Positions 28,158-39,228 are shown, counted from the first letter of the stretch. The stretch is DNA of 64,000 nt from Latilactobacillus curvatus JCM 1096 = DSM 20019 (GCF_004101845.1 NZ_CP026116.1:1798001-1862000), one strand, 5' to 3'. Notes: generated by a model not told the origin, from the sequence alone. Translations and numbers: made by a program.

Positions 28158-28726
28158 TGGCAACGCAAAACATTGCCGTTTATTGCGGCGCTAGTAGTGG
28201 TAATAAAATAATCTACACGGAAGCGGCTAAGGCGTTAGGCACTTGGATTGCTGGGCGCAATGCGCGCTTGATTTATGGCGGCGCCCAAGTTGGTTTAATG
28301 GGCACCGTGGCCGACACGGTGTTAGCCCATGATGGACAAGTGACCGGCGTCATGCCAGGGTTTATGAGTCAGCAAGAACTCGTCCATCCAGGTTTAACCG
28401 AAATGATTAAGGTTGATACGATGTCAGCGCGTAAAGCCAAGATGATTGAACTGGCAGATGTGTTTATCGCATTGCCGGGTGGTCCCGGTACGCTGGAAGA
28501 AATGAGTGAAGTTATTTCATGGGCGCGAATTGGGCAACAAAATGGTCCCTGCATTTTTTATAATGTCGCAGGCTATTATGATTTGTTACAACAATTTTTA
28601 GCCCACATGGTCAGTGAAGGTTTTTTAACACAGGTCGATTTTGAAAAATACTTATTTACCGATTCGTTCAGTGTGATGGCATCCTTTATCAAGGATTACC
28701 AACCGCCGAAGATTCGTGAATACTAA
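28157..28726 (+). CDS. LOG-family protein (TIGR00730, nucleoside 5'-monophosphate phosphoribohydrolase)
   Basis: A 189-residue Rossmann-like protein. YCGASSGNK at the N-terminus and LPGGPGTLEEMSEVISWARIG (the PGGxGTxxE nucleotide loop) mark the LOG/lysine-decarboxylase-like family. It cleaves N6-modified or plain AMP to base plus ribose phosphate. It is often misannotated as a lysine decarboxylase. The start overlaps the maf stop (TAATG), so it belongs to the mutSL-maf run. Confidence 0.9.
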   Translation: MATQNIAVYCGASSGNKIIYTEAAKALGTWIAGRNARLIYGGAQVGLMGTVADTVLAHDGQVTGVMPGFMSQQELVHPGLTEMIKVDTMSARKAKMIELADVFIALPGGPGTLEEMSEVISWARIGQQNGPCIFYNVAGYYDLLQQFLAHMVSEGFLTQVDFEKYLFTDSFSVMASFIKDYQPPKIREY

Positions 28727-28860
28727 TTGCTAGGGTTTGAGTTGGCCGGGGGTCACTTAGGCCCTTCTTTTACGCTTTTTGGCTGCTGGCTGTTTCACGA
28801 TTCGGATTTTATGTTACAATTTAACAAGCAAATATACGTTCTCGTAAAGTAGGTAAATTT

Positions 28861-29472
28861 ATGTATGAATATTTAAAAGGTTTGGTGACGGCGGTTAGTC
28901 CGTACTATGTCGTCTTAGAAGTTCAAGGCGTCGGCTATCAATTGCAAGTTGCTAATCCGTATCGTTACACCGAATCAACGACCGATATCGTTCAGATTTA
29001 TGTCTATCAAGCGGTTCGTGATACGGATATCACGTTATTTGGTTTTTACGATCTAGATGAAAAGCAAATTTTCCAAAAATTAATCAGTGTTTCTGGAATT
29101 GGTCCTAAGAGTGCCTTGGCCATCTTAGCCAATAGCGATCATTCTGGGTTAATCCAAGCGATTATGAATGATGATGTGAGCTATTTGACCAAGTTCCCTG
29201 GGGTTGGCAAGAAGACTGCCCAACAAATTGTCTTAGATTTAAAGGGCAAGCTCGGTGATTTGGAACAAACCGAAACGCTCGCTGGTCAAACGGCTATCGA
29301 TCTTGGTACGCCTGGTGAATCACCAGAATTAAACGATGCGTTAGCGGCGTTAACCGCGCTTGGGTATTCAGCCCGCGAAGTCAAAGCGATTACCAAAACA
29401 CTGGCTGATTTCAATGCACAAACTACGGATCAGTACTTACGTGAAGGTTTACGCTTATTAATGAAGAAATAA
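28861..29472 (+). CDS. ruvA: Holliday junction DNA helicase subunit RuvA
   Basis: A tetramer that binds four-way junctions and loads RuvB. It is 203 residues. An N-terminal OB fold ([20 protein letters not shown]) is followed by two helix-hairpin-helix motifs ([12 protein letters not shown] and [12 protein letters not shown]) and the C-terminal RuvB-contact domain after about 150. ruvB follows after 14 bases. The 134 bases upstream hold a plausible promoter, TTCACG and TTACAAT, near 28795-28822. Confidence 0.96.
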   Translation: MYEYLKGLVTAVSPYYVVLEVQGVGYQLQVANPYRYTESTTDIVQIYVYQAVRDTDITLFGFYDLDEKQIFQKLISVSGIGPKSALAILANSDHSGLIQAIMNDDVSYLTKFPGVGKKTAQQIVLDLKGKLGDLEQTETLAGQTAIDLGTPGESPELNDALAALTALGYSAREVKAITKTLADFNAQTTDQYLREGLRLLMKK

Positions 29473-29486
29473 AGGAGGACTAATGG

Positions 29487-30494
29487 ATGGCAGAAGAACG
29501 AATTGTTTCCGCAGAAAACGAAGATTTCGCAGAAACAAGTATTGAAAAGACGTTACGGCCACAAGTCCTCGCGCAATATATCGGTCAAGACCGGGTCAAA
29601 AATGAGTTGGCGGTTTATATTGAAGCCGCTAAAAAGCGGGAAGAGTCGTTGGACCATGTGCTATTATATGGCCCGCCTGGTTTAGGTAAGACGACCTTGG
29701 CGATGGTGATTGCCAATGAACTGCATGTTCAGATTCGGACGACGAGTGGGCCAGCAATTGAACGGCCTGGCGATTTAGTCGCATTGTTGAACGAGTTACA
29801 ACCTGGTGATGTACTATTTATCGATGAAATTCATCGCTTGCCGAAAGTGGTCGAAGAACTACTTTATTCGGCGATGGAAGATTTCTACATCGATATCGTG
29901 GTCGGACAAGGGCCAACTGCGCACCCGGTGCATTTTCCATTGCCACCGTTTACCTTGATTGGCGCAACGACTCGGGCCGGTTTATTGTCGGCACCGTTAC
30001 GTGATCGTTTCGGAATCGTCGAACATATGGCATACTATGATGAAGATGATTTGGTCGATATCGTTGAACGCTCGGCAGATGTCTTTAACATGGCCATTGT
30101 CCAAGAAGGCGCGCATGAGATTGCCCGTCGTTCGCGGGGGACGCCGCGGATTGCGAACCGCTTATTAAAACGGATTCGCGATTACGCTCAAGTGGCGGAC
30201 CAAGCGGCAATTGATCAAGCGATTGCCGACCATGCGCTTAGTCAACTACAAGTCGATGTACGTGGCTTAGATAGTATTGACCGCAAGATTCTCCAGATGA
30301 TGATTGACTATTATCATGGCGGTCCAGTCGGTCTAAAGACGATTGCGGCTAATATTGGTGAAGAAAATGAAACAATCGAAGCCGTTTACGAACCGTATTT
30401 GTTACAGATTGGGTTCTTAAAACGGACACCGCGGGGACGTGTTGTGACGCCCGCTGGTTATGAACATCTCGGCATTCCCTATTCAGAAAATTAG
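29487..30494 (+). CDS. ruvB: Holliday junction DNA helicase RuvB
   Basis: A hexameric AAA+ motor for branch migration. It is 335 residues. Walker A is [11 protein letters not shown], Walker [10 protein letters not shown], sensor 1 [10 protein letters not shown], arginine finger region APLRDRFG, and the C-terminal winged helix ends [24 protein letters not shown] precedes ATG 29487. queA and tgt follow, the standard ruvAB-queA-tgt-yajC order. Confidence 0.97.
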   Translation: MAEERIVSAENEDFAETSIEKTLRPQVLAQYIGQDRVKNELAVYIEAAKKREESLDHVLLYGPPGLGKTTLAMVIANELHVQIRTTSGPAIERPGDLVALLNELQPGDVLFIDEIHRLPKVVEELLYSAMEDFYIDIVVGQGPTAHPVHFPLPPFTLIGATTRAGLLSAPLRDRFGIVEHMAYYDEDDLVDIVERSADVFNMAIVQEGAHEIARRSRGTPRIANRLLKRIRDYAQVADQAAIDQAIADHALSQLQVDVRGLDSIDRKILQMMIDYYHGGPVGLKTIAANIGEENETIEAVYEPYLLQIGFLKRTPRGRVVTPAGYEHLGIPYSEN

Positions 30495-30508
30495 AAAGAG
30501 GTTACACA

Positions 30509-31540
30509 ATGGTTTCAACAGAAGATTTTGATTATAATTTACCAGAAGAATTAATTGCTCAAACACCGATGATTGAACGGGCAGCGTCTCGTTTATTGGT
30601 GATGGATCACAAAACAGGCGCACTAGAAGATAAAGTTTTCTACGACATTATCGATGAATTAAATCCCGGCGATGCAGTTGTCATGAACAATACGCGGGTC
30701 TTGCCAGCACGTTTATACGGTGTCAAACCGGATACGGGTGGCCACGAAGAAGTCTTGCTTTTAAACAACACGCATGACGATGAATGGGAAGTTTTGATGA
30801 AGCCAGCACGCCGGGCCAAAGTCGGCACCGAAGTTGTTTTTGGTGATGGTCAATTAAAAGCAGTTGTGACCAAGGAACTCGAACACGGTGGCCGCATGAT
30901 CGAATTTAAGTATGATGGCATCTTCATGCAAATTCTAGAAGCCTTAGGCGAAATGCCTCTACCACCATACATCAAAGAAAAATTAGACGATCCAGAAATG
31001 TATCAAACCGTTTATGCTAAAGAACCAGGTTCAGCTGCCGCACCAACTGCTGGCTTCCACTGGACAGAAGAACTCTTGCAAAAGGTGCAAGATAAAGGCA
31101 TCAAACTCGTGTACTTAACGTTGCATGTTGGGTTGGGAACTTTCCGGCCTGTTTCAGAAGACAACGTGGAAGATCACAAAATGCACAGCGAATTCTACCG
31201 TTTAACAGAAGAAGCTGCTGCAACGTTGAATGAAGTTAAACAAAACGGTGGCCGCATCGTGGCAACGGGGACAACCAGCATTCGGACGCTAGAAACAATT
31301 GCGACGAAGTTTGATGGTGAACTCAAAGCTGATAGTGGCTGGACATCAATCTTTATCAAACCTGGTTATCAATGGAAAGCTGTTGATGCATTCATCACGA
31401 ACTTCCATTTACCAAAATCAACCTTAGTGATGTTGGTCGCTTCATTTACCGGTCGCGAAAACATCTTAAATGCTTATCAACACGCTGTTGATGAACGGTA
31501 TCGTTTCTTTAGCTTCGGCGATGCCATGTTTGTTAAATAA
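30509..31540 (+). CDS. queA: S-adenosylmethionine:tRNA ribosyltransferase-isomerase
   Basis: Builds epoxyqueuosine at tRNA position 34 by transferring the ribosyl part of SAM to preQ1. It is 343 residues. The N-terminal [14 protein letters not shown], central [19 protein letters not shown] and TTSIRTLE, and C-terminal [13 protein letters not shown] are all QueA hallmarks. AAAGAGG lies ahead of ATG 30509. tgt, the preceding step of the pathway, follows a GNAT gene. Confidence 0.97.
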   Translation: MVSTEDFDYNLPEELIAQTPMIERAASRLLVMDHKTGALEDKVFYDIIDELNPGDAVVMNNTRVLPARLYGVKPDTGGHEEVLLLNNTHDDEWEVLMKPARRAKVGTEVVFGDGQLKAVVTKELEHGGRMIEFKYDGIFMQILEALGEMPLPPYIKEKLDDPEMYQTVYAKEPGSAAAPTAGFHWTEELLQKVQDKGIKLVYLTLHVGLGTFRPVSEDNVEDHKMHSEFYRLTEEAAATLNEVKQNGGRIVATGTTSIRTLETIATKFDGELKADSGWTSIFIKPGYQWKAVDAFITNFHLPKSTLVMLVASFTGRENILNAYQHAVDERYRFFSFGDAMFVK

Positions 31541-31567
31541 TTCGACAAAAATGAGGTGGCAGCATTG

Positions 31568-32089
31568 ATGTATTTGAGAAAAGCAACGTTTACAGATTTA
31601 CCGCGGATTTTAGAGATTATCGAACATGCAAAGGCCGCCTTAAAGGATCGCCAAATAAATCAATGGCAAGCAGGTGAACCTAATCAAACTCAGTTTGAAG
31701 ACGAGATTCGCCAAGAATTATGTTACATTCTGATGGCTGACCAACAGGTGATTGGGGTCGCCTCAATTCTAGCAACTGAAGATCCTGGCTATGCAGCAAT
31801 TACCAATGGTCAATGGCAATCTGGTTCGACACCTTATTTTTCAATTCACCGTGTCGCACTCGATAGTGCCTTCCACGGCCAACATCTCGGGACACAGTTT
31901 TTAACCTTATTGGTGACCGCTGCCAGTTTACGAGGCGCACATGATTTACGCATCGATACGCACCCTGATAACTTGGCGATGCAACATATGATTCAAAAAG
32001 TAGGCTTTCAATATCGTGGTGACATCTTCATTGCAAACGGTCCGTCACCGAAACGCTATGCGTACCAATTATTACTGAACCAACAATAA
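31568..32089 (+). CDS. GNAT-family N-acetyltransferase
   Basis: A 173-residue GNAT-fold protein. The segment IHRVALDSAFHGQHLGTQFL matches motif A (R/Q-x-x-G-x-G/A, acetyl-CoA pyrophosphate loop), and DLRIDTHPDNLAMQHMIQKVGF matches the motif B region. The substrate is unknown. I chose ATG 31568 because GAGGTGG lies 8 bases upstream; a GTG four codons earlier overlaps that site. It lies between queA and tgt, an insertion into the queuosine block. Confidence 0.85.
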   Translation: MYLRKATFTDLPRILEIIEHAKAALKDRQINQWQAGEPNQTQFEDEIRQELCYILMADQQVIGVASILATEDPGYAAITNGQWQSGSTPYFSIHRVALDSAFHGQHLGTQFLTLLVTAASLRGAHDLRIDTHPDNLAMQHMIQKVGFQYRGDIFIANGPSPKRYAYQLLLNQQ

Positions 32090-32111
32090 TCCTAGAATTG
32101 GAGTCGATTAA

Positions 32112-33254
<1,143 letters not shown>

Positions 33255-33325
33255 TGAATCACTGGAAGTTGCTTGATAAGTCTGATAGAGTTAGTAATAG
33301 ACAAAATTGAAAAGAGGTTTTTTAA

Positions 33326-33679
33326 ATGGCAAACTTTGTGTTAGGTGCCGGCGGTTTTAATCCCAGTTTCTTCGTTATCTTAATTTTAATGATGGCAATG
33401 ATGTATTTCATGGTAATGCGCCCACAAAAGAAACAACAACAAAAACACCAAGAAATGGTGAACCAAATGAAAAAAGGCGACGCAGTCATCACAATCGGTG
33501 GTTTACACGGTGTGATTGATTCTGTTAATACAGATACTAAAATCGTTGTCTTAGATTGTGACGGCGTTTACCTCAAGTTTAACTTGAGCGCAATCCGGAC
33601 AGTAACACCAACTGCTTCAGAAGCCGCAACAGTGGTTGAAGAAGAAACGGTTGAAGAAACAAAAGAAGATACAAAATAA
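33326..33679 (+). CDS. yajC: Preprotein translocase accessory subunit YajC
   Basis: A small SecDF-associated membrane protein, 117 residues. One transmembrane helix (about 14-32, FFVILILMMAMMYFMVM) is followed by RPQKKQQQKHQEM and a cytosolic domain with GDAVITIGGLHGVI. An acidic tail (EEETVEETKED) ends the protein. AAGAGG precedes ATG 33326, and a terminator follows. Confidence 0.95.
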   Translation: MANFVLGAGGFNPSFFVILILMMAMMYFMVMRPQKKQQQKHQEMVNQMKKGDAVITIGGLHGVIDSVNTDTKIVVLDCDGVYLKFNLSAIRTVTPTASEAATVVEEETVEETKEDTK

Positions 33680-33686
33680 TTCAGAG

Positions 33687-33723
33687 AGCGCTCGATTGAA
33701 TACTTCAACCGAGCGCTTTTTTA
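33687..33723 (+). terminator. Terminator after yajC
   Basis: AGCGCTCG ... CCGAGCGCT with a T run. Confidence 0.88.
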
Positions 33724-33798
33724 TTTGCATTATATAGTAAATTTATTATCAAATGTAGGCTTTTAAAAGATAAATCGCCTTTAACTAAGAAATAAAAT

Positions 33799-33816
33799 TT
33801 GTAATTATAATCACAA
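33799..33816 (+). promoter_or_regulatory. Rex operator 1 of adhE
   Basis: TTGTAATTATAATCACAA, one base from TTGTGAN6TCACAA, just upstream of the adhE -35. Confidence 0.78.
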
Positions 33817-33821
33817 AACAG

Positions 33822-33850
33822 TTTACAAACAACTCAAAATGCGCTAAACT
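33822..33850 (+). promoter_or_regulatory. adhE promoter
   Basis: -35 TTTACA (33822-33827), 17-base spacer, -10 TAAACT (33845-33850), bracketed by two Rex-type operators. Confidence 0.7.
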
Positions 33851-33854
33851 AACT

Positions 33855-33872
33855 TTGTTAAATAAATCACAA
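33855..33872 (+). promoter_or_regulatory. Rex operator 2 of adhE
   Basis: TTGTTAAATAAATCACAA, a classic Rex box shape (TTGTTAA half-site with TCACAA), located 5 bases after the -10 where binding would block initiation. Confidence 0.85.
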
Positions 33873-33899
33873 TAGTTAATTGGCATGGAGGGAATCGAT

Positions 33900-36485
33900 A
33901 TGGTTAAGAAAGCAGCAGTTGAAACGGTTGAAAACACAGTGAATGAAATGGTCACCGATTTAGTGACGCGTGCACAACGGGCATTAGCAATTTTGGAAAC
34001 ATTCGATCAAGCCAAGATTGATAATATTGTCCATCAAATGGCGATTGCTGGGTTAGACCAACATATGACACTCGCTAAGATGGCGGTTGAAGAAACTGGC
34101 CGTGGGATTTATGAAGATAAAGCCATCAAGAATATTTTTGCAACCGAGGAAATTTGGAATGCGATTAAAGACAATAAAACAGTTGGTGTGATTGAAGAAG
34201 ATCCAGAACATGGCATCACTAAGATTGCAGAACCCGTTGGTGTCATTGCTGGTGTAACACCAGTCACGAATCCAACCTCGACGACGATTTTTAAAGCTGA
34301 GATCGCGATTAAAACGCGGAATCCAATCATCTTTGCTTTCCATCCTAGTGCGCAACGTTGTTCGGCTGAAGCATTGAATGTCATTAAAGCTGCAGCGGTT
34401 AAAGCCGGTATGCCAGCAGATGCACTCTTATATATCGAAGAACCAAGTATTGCAGCTACCCAGGCTTTAATGAACCATGAAGGGGTCGCAACTGTTTTAG
34501 CAACTGGTGGTCCTGGGATGGTGAAAGCCGCTTATTCAACTGGTAAACCCGCACTGGGGGTTGGGGCTGGGAATGCGCCAGCGTATATCGAAGCTTCGGC
34601 GAACATCAAACAAGCCGTCAATGATTTAATCCTCTCGAAATCATTTGATAACGGGATGATTTGTGCTTCTGAACAAGCCGTAATTGTTGATGCTGAAATT
34701 TATACGGCAGTGAAGAAGGAATTCCAAGCACAAGGGGTTTACTTCGCTAAACCAAGCGAATTATCAGCACTCAATGACGCAGTAATCGACCCAGATAAGA
34801 ATGCGGTCCGACCTTCAATTCCAGGCCAATCTGCTGCTAAAATTGCCAAACTAGCTGGGATCGATATTCCAGAAGATACGCCAGTTTTAATTGCTGAAAT
34901 TAAAGGTGTTGGACACCAATATCCACTCTCACATGAAAAATTATCACCCGTACTTGCGATGATTAAAGCTAAAGATCGCGAAGATGGCTTGCAACTCTGT
35001 GAAGCAATGCTAGATCTTGGTGGTCTTGGGCATACGGCTTCGTTGCATACAACGGATGAAGCTTTACCACTCGAATTTGCAAAACGGATGAAAGCATGCC
35101 GGGTCTTAGTGAATACACCATCAGCACAAGGTGGGATTGGTGATTTATACAATGACATGTTACCATCATTAACCTTAGGCTGTGGGTCATACGGCCATAA
35201 CTCAATCTCCCACAACGTTTCAACGATCGATTTGTTGAACGTGAAGACGCTAACCAAGCGCCGGAATAACATGCAATGGGTGAAGTTGCCCAGCAAAATC
35301 TATTTTGAAAAAAATTCAGTCAACTATTTAGAAAAAATGGCGGACTTGCATAAGGTTTTTATCGTCGCTGATCAAGGGATGGTCGACTTAGGTTACGTGC
35401 AAATTGTTGAAGACGTCTTGGCGCGCCGCACAGATCAAGTGCAGGTCCAAGTATTTGCCGATGTCGAGCCAGATCCATCAACCGATACCATTTATAAAGG
35501 CGCCGAAGTGATGAAACGCTTCAAACCCGATACAATTGTTGCTATTGGTGGGGGCTCAGTCATGGATGCGGCCAAAGGGATGTGGTTATTCTATGATTCA
35601 GAAGATGCCGACTTCTTTGGCGCTAAGCAAAAATTCTTAGATATTCGGAAACGGACTTACAAGTTCCCAAACCTCGATCGGACGAAACTAATCTGTATCC
35701 CAACCACTTCTGGAACGGGTTCTGAAGTAACGCCGTTTGCGGTCATTACTGATAGTGAAACGCACATCAAATATCCATTGGCAGATTATGCGTTAACACC
35801 AGATGTGGCAATTGTGGATAGTCAATTCATCGAAAGTGTGCCACCCCGCGTGGTTGCGCATACTGGGATGGACGTTTTATGCCACGCGACTGAAAGTTAC
35901 GTATCAGCGATGGCGTCAAATTATACAAAAGGGCTCAGTTTGCAAGCCATTAAATTAGTGTTTGATAACTTACAAGCGAGTTATGCGGGCGATAAGACAG
36001 CTAAAGCCAATATGCATGATGCGTCAACAATGGCGGGAATGGCGTTTGCCAATGCGCTATTAGGTATCAACCATTCACTGGCGCACAAACTGGGCGGCGC
36101 GTTCAATTTGCCGCACGGATTGATGATTGCCATTACAATGCCGCATGTCATTCGCTATAATGCTAAGACACCAACGAAACGGGCACTCTGGGCTAAATAC
36201 AGTTACTTCAGAGCAGATGAAGATTATGCTGAAATTGCACGTTATCTCGGTTTACCAGGTAAAACGACTGAAGAACTGGTGGCCGCTTACGCAGATGCTG
36301 TGACTGCATTGGCGGAAAGTATCGGCATCAAGATGCGTTTACGTGATAATGGCGTGACAAAGGCCGACTTTGATCGCCACGTTGATGATTTAGCAGAACT
36401 GGCATATGAAGATAACTGTACGGTAACCAATCCAAAAGAACCATTAATTAAAGAATTGAAAGGGATTCTCGAAGCAGAATTCTAG
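33900..36485 (+). CDS. adhE: Bifunctional acetaldehyde-CoA/alcohol dehydrogenase
   Basis: Reduces acetyl-CoA to acetaldehyde and then ethanol, oxidising two NADH; it forms spirosomes. It is 861 residues. The N-terminal aldehyde dehydrogenase domain has the catalytic Cys in FDNGMICASEQ (about 242-252). The C-terminal iron alcohol dehydrogenase domain begins about 450, with GGGSVMDAAKGMW and the metal-binding GINHSLAHKLGGAFNLPHG. ATG 33900 is chosen because GGAGGG sits 7 bases before it; the in-frame ATG at 33885 overlaps that site. The promoter is flanked by two Rex boxes, so expression should rise at high NADH. Confidence 0.96.
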   Translation: MVKKAAVETVENTVNEMVTDLVTRAQRALAILETFDQAKIDNIVHQMAIAGLDQHMTLAKMAVEETGRGIYEDKAIKNIFATEEIWNAIKDNKTVGVIEEDPEHGITKIAEPVGVIAGVTPVTNPTSTTIFKAEIAIKTRNPIIFAFHPSAQRCSAEALNVIKAAAVKAGMPADALLYIEEPSIAATQALMNHEGVATVLATGGPGMVKAAYSTGKPALGVGAGNAPAYIEASANIKQAVNDLILSKSFDNGMICASEQAVIVDAEIYTAVKKEFQAQGVYFAKPSELSALNDAVIDPDKNAVRPSIPGQSAAKIAKLAGIDIPEDTPVLIAEIKGVGHQYPLSHEKLSPVLAMIKAKDREDGLQLCEAMLDLGGLGHTASLHTTDEALPLEFAKRMKACRVLVNTPSAQGGIGDLYNDMLPSLTLGCGSYGHNSISHNVSTIDLLNVKTLTKRRNNMQWVKLPSKIYFEKNSVNYLEKMADLHKVFIVADQGMVDLGYVQIVEDVLARRTDQVQVQVFADVEPDPSTDTIYKGAEVMKRFKPDTIVAIGGGSVMDAAKGMWLFYDSEDADFFGAKQKFLDIRKRTYKFPNLDRTKLICIPTTSGTGSEVTPFAVITDSETHIKYPLADYALTPDVAIVDSQFIESVPPRVVAHTGMDVLCHATESYVSAMASNYTKGLSLQAIKLVFDNLQASYAGDKTAKANMHDASTMAGMAFANALLGINHSLAHKLGGAFNLPHGLMIAITMPHVIRYNAKTPTKRALWAKYSYFRADEDYAEIARYLGLPGKTTEELVAAYADAVTALAESIGIKMRLRDNGVTKADFDRHVDDLAELAYEDNCTVTNPKEPLIKELKGILEAEF

Positions 36486-36543
36486 CAAATTGACCAAGTG
36501 ATTTGCTAGAATAAGTGGTTTGAGAAGCCCGACCACAAATTTA

Positions 36544-36585
36544 AGGCGGTAGACTGAAACAAATCGGTCTACCGCCTTTTTTTGT
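36544..36585 (+). terminator. Terminator of adhE
   Basis: AGGCGGTAGAC ... GTCTACCGCCT with a T run. Confidence 0.92.
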
Positions 36586-36708
36586 TGCTGAAAAGAGATT
36601 AATTTTTTACTATTTAAGGGACTAAATTGAAGCTTAATGGTATGAAAATTATTACAAATAAGGCATAATAGAAAGTAGACATTCATTTAGTTCAGGGATA
36701 ACTAAGAA

Positions 36709-36726
36709 AAGTTTGTCGACAAACTT
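36709..36726 (+). promoter_or_regulatory. Perfect 18-bp palindrome, likely operator
   Basis: AAGTTTGTCGACAAACTT is exactly self-complementary. It ends 14 bases before the DtxR/MntR-type gene and lies downstream of a possible -10 (CATAAT 36664-36669). Its position suits repression, probably autoregulation. Confidence 0.6.
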
Positions 36727-36740
36727 GATTAAGGATCTGG

Positions 36741-37403
36741 ATGGCAATGACACCCAATAAAGAAGACTATTTAAAAATTATTTTTGAACTTGGTGGCGAC
36801 GCAAAGAAAGTTACCAATAAGGAAATACTAGCGGGATTGAACGTTTCGGCGGCATCAGTCACGGAAATGGTCAATAAGTTAGTGAAGGAAAACTACGTCA
36901 ACCACACACCTTACCAAGGAATTCAACTAACAAGTGAAGGCGCCCGCGAAGCAGCCCTATTAGTGCGCAATCATCGGTTATGGGAAGTTTTTTTAGTCGA
37001 CAAGTTACATTATCAATTCAATACGGTGCACCCAGAAGCAGAACAACTCGAACATGTTACTAATCACGACTTGGCTGAACGGTTAGCTGATTTCTTGGGG
37101 CATCCAACGCGTTGCCCGCATGGTGGGATTATACCCAATGCCAAGGGGGAATTCGAACAACAAAGTCACATCGCACTTGAAACATTACAAGTGGGTGAAA
37201 CGGCGATTATCGATCGCGTATTGGATGATAATGACTTATTAAAATATACACTGGAAATCGGCTTGTCAGTCGGTGACAGTGTGACGCTCCAAAAGGTTGG
37301 CCTCTTCGAAAGTCCGTTGACTGTTTTTAATAATACGAGTCAAACAGAAATCCAAATCGGCCTCAAAGCGGCACAACACATCTTTGTGACGCCACAAAAT
37401 TAA
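36741..37403 (+). CDS. DtxR/MntR-family metal-dependent transcriptional regulator
   Basis: A 220-residue protein. The N-terminal winged helix (NKEDYLKIIFEL to NYVNHTP) is followed by the metal-binding and dimerisation domain (HRLWEVFLVDKL, HPEAEQLEHVTN, GHPTRCPHGG) and a C-terminal SH3-like (FeoA) domain from about 145. The layout matches three-domain Mn/Fe-responsive repressors. Presence of the SH3 domain separates it from short B. subtilis MntR. A perfect palindrome lies 14 bases upstream. zwf follows after 23 bases, which is not an expected metal-regulon partner. The start may be ATG 36741 or 36747. Confidence 0.9.
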   Translation: MAMTPNKEDYLKIIFELGGDAKKVTNKEILAGLNVSAASVTEMVNKLVKENYVNHTPYQGIQLTSEGAREAALLVRNHRLWEVFLVDKLHYQFNTVHPEAEQLEHVTNHDLAERLADFLGHPTRCPHGGIIPNAKGEFEQQSHIALETLQVGETAIIDRVLDDNDLLKYTLEIGLSVGDSVTLQKVGLFESPLTVFNNTSQTEIQIGLKAAQHIFVTPQN

Positions 37404-37426
37404 TTTATATGAAAGTGGTGTGAGAT

Positions 37427-38920
37427 ATGCACACAGATTTAGCAGCACTCTTTATTATTTTTGGTGGTTCCGGGGACTTAGCCCAACGGAAATTATACCC
37501 CGCATTATTTAATTTATACCGGAAGGGTTATTTAAAAGAACACTTCGCTGTCATTGGAACAGCACGGCGGCCATGGACGGATGATCATTATCACGAAATC
37601 GTCATGACAGCTTTGGACAACTTTGATGAAGATCAAGCAACTAAAGAAGCTTTCGTAGGTCATTTCTATTATCAATCACATGATGTGACGGACGCCAAGC
37701 ACTACGAAACATTAAAGGCTTTAGCAAGTCAGTTGGATGAACAATACGAATTACACCAAAATCGGATTTATTACATGGCCATGTCACCACGGTTCTTCGG
37801 GACAATCGCAAGTCATCTCGGATCAGAAGCGCTCCTAACGGCGGATGGCTTTAACCGGTTGATTATCGAAAAACCATTTGGTCGCGATTATGAAAGTGCT
37901 AAGGCGCTTAACCAAGAATTGACGCAAACCTTTGATGAAGACCAAATCTACCGGATTGATCACTACCTTGGTAAAGAGATGATTCAAAATATCGTTGCTT
38001 TGCGTTTTGGGAACGGTCTATTGAGTGGTGTATGGAATAATCAATTCATTGATAACGTCCAAATTACGTTGGCTGAATCAGTAGGGGTTGAAGAACGCGC
38101 TGGCTATTACGAAACATCGGGGGCCTTGCGCGATATGTTCCAAAACCATATCATGCAAGTGATCGGAATGCTTGCAATGGAAGTGCCGGTTAACTTTACG
38201 GCAGAAGATGTGCAACGTGAAAAAACACGTCTTTTCAGAAGTATTCAACCTTACTCACCAGCAGAAATCAAACAAAACTTTGTGCGCGCCCAATATGCTG
38301 AAACATCGGTGGATGGCGAAAACAAACCGGGGTATCAACAAGAAACCAACGTTGCGCCTGATTCACAAACCGAAACATTTGTCGCTGGGAAAGTGATGAT
38401 TGATAACGAACGGTGGTGTGGCGTACCATTTTACGTCCGGACCGGTAAACGATTGGCACGTAAAGAAACGCAAATCAATATCGTCTTCAAGAAGACTGGC
38501 GTCAATATTTTTGCTGATGATAAGTCAGATCGTTCAGCAATGGCACCTGATGTCTTAACAATCTATGTCGAACCGGAACAAGGCTTTTCATTAACGATTA
38601 ATGGTAAAGAAGTCGGTCAAGGATTCGCCTTGAAACCTGATCAATTGGCTTACCAATATGATGAACAGATGTTGGCTGACAGTCCAGAAGCTTATGAACG
38701 TTTGATTTTAGAAGCGCTCAATGGGGATGGCACGAACTTCACACATTGGCATGAATTAGCCGCTTCATGGCAATTTGTCGATGCGATTCGTGAAGTCTGG
38801 GATGCGGATCAAACGCCACTACCAGGTTACTCAATCGGTTCAATGGGGCCTAAAGAAGCAACAGATTTACTGGCAACAACAGGGGCCGAATGGATTTTTG
38901 ATCCCACTCAAAATAATTAA
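37427..38920 (+). CDS. zwf: Glucose-6-phosphate 1-dehydrogenase
   Basis: The first oxidative step of the pentose phosphate/phosphoketolase route, producing 6-phosphogluconolactone and NADPH or NADH. It is 497 residues. GGSGDLAQRKLYPAL (coenzyme loop GxxGDLAxxK) is at about 14-28, IIEKPFGRD is in the middle, and RIDHYLGKEM contains the catalytic His of the family signature. Start ATG 37427. A terminator follows. Confidence 0.97.
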   Translation: MHTDLAALFIIFGGSGDLAQRKLYPALFNLYRKGYLKEHFAVIGTARRPWTDDHYHEIVMTALDNFDEDQATKEAFVGHFYYQSHDVTDAKHYETLKALASQLDEQYELHQNRIYYMAMSPRFFGTIASHLGSEALLTADGFNRLIIEKPFGRDYESAKALNQELTQTFDEDQIYRIDHYLGKEMIQNIVALRFGNGLLSGVWNNQFIDNVQITLAESVGVEERAGYYETSGALRDMFQNHIMQVIGMLAMEVPVNFTAEDVQREKTRLFRSIQPYSPAEIKQNFVRAQYAETSVDGENKPGYQQETNVAPDSQTETFVAGKVMIDNERWCGVPFYVRTGKRLARKETQINIVFKKTGVNIFADDKSDRSAMAPDVLTIYVEPEQGFSLTINGKEVGQGFALKPDQLAYQYDEQMLADSPEAYERLILEALNGDGTNFTHWHELAASWQFVDAIREVWDADQTPLPGYSIGSMGPKEATDLLATTGAEWIFDPTQNN

Positions 38921-38935
38921 ATTAAACAAGTCAGC

Positions 38936-38974
38936 AAAGTCTGTGTATGAGATGCTCATGCCAGGCTTTTCTTA
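38936..38974 (+). terminator. Terminator of zwf
   Basis: AAAGTCTG ... ATGAGATGCTCAT ... CAGGCTTTT, a stem with a second inner stem, then T-rich sequence. Confidence 0.7.
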
Positions 38975-38981
38975 TTGAAAG

Positions 38982-39096
38982 AAGTACGTCATCAACGGGT
39001 AACTTCTGAGCATTTACAGCACTTGACGAATTGGCGACGGAATCGCCGATTTGGCAAGTGAGGTAAAGCGGAAGAAGTTGTTGATAAAAGCACGTT
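38982..39096 (+). repeat. Structured repeat element, copy P10
   Basis: Almost identical to P8 (25370), with an A in AGTACG at the 5' end. Outer arms CATCAACGGGTAACTTC/GAAGAAGTTGTTGAT. It lies after the zwf terminator and ahead of dinB. Confidence 0.92.
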
Positions 39097-39101
39097 AAAG
39101 G

Positions 39102-39221
39102 AAGAAGTGCGTTAATTCGCGGTTAGCCTTTGAGCATTTGCCTAATCAGACGGATAAGCGCCAAGGGCGATTATTTGGCTGATGTAGCAAAGCACAGAAG
39201 GTTACGAATTAAAAGCACGTT
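39102..39221 (+). repeat. Structured repeat element, copy P11
   Basis: Outer arm TTAATTCGCGGTTAGCCTT against AAGGTTACGAATTAA, GAGCATTTGC against GCAAAGCAC, and inner GCGCCAAGGGCG. Confidence 0.92.
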
Positions 39222-39228
39222 AAAGAAA

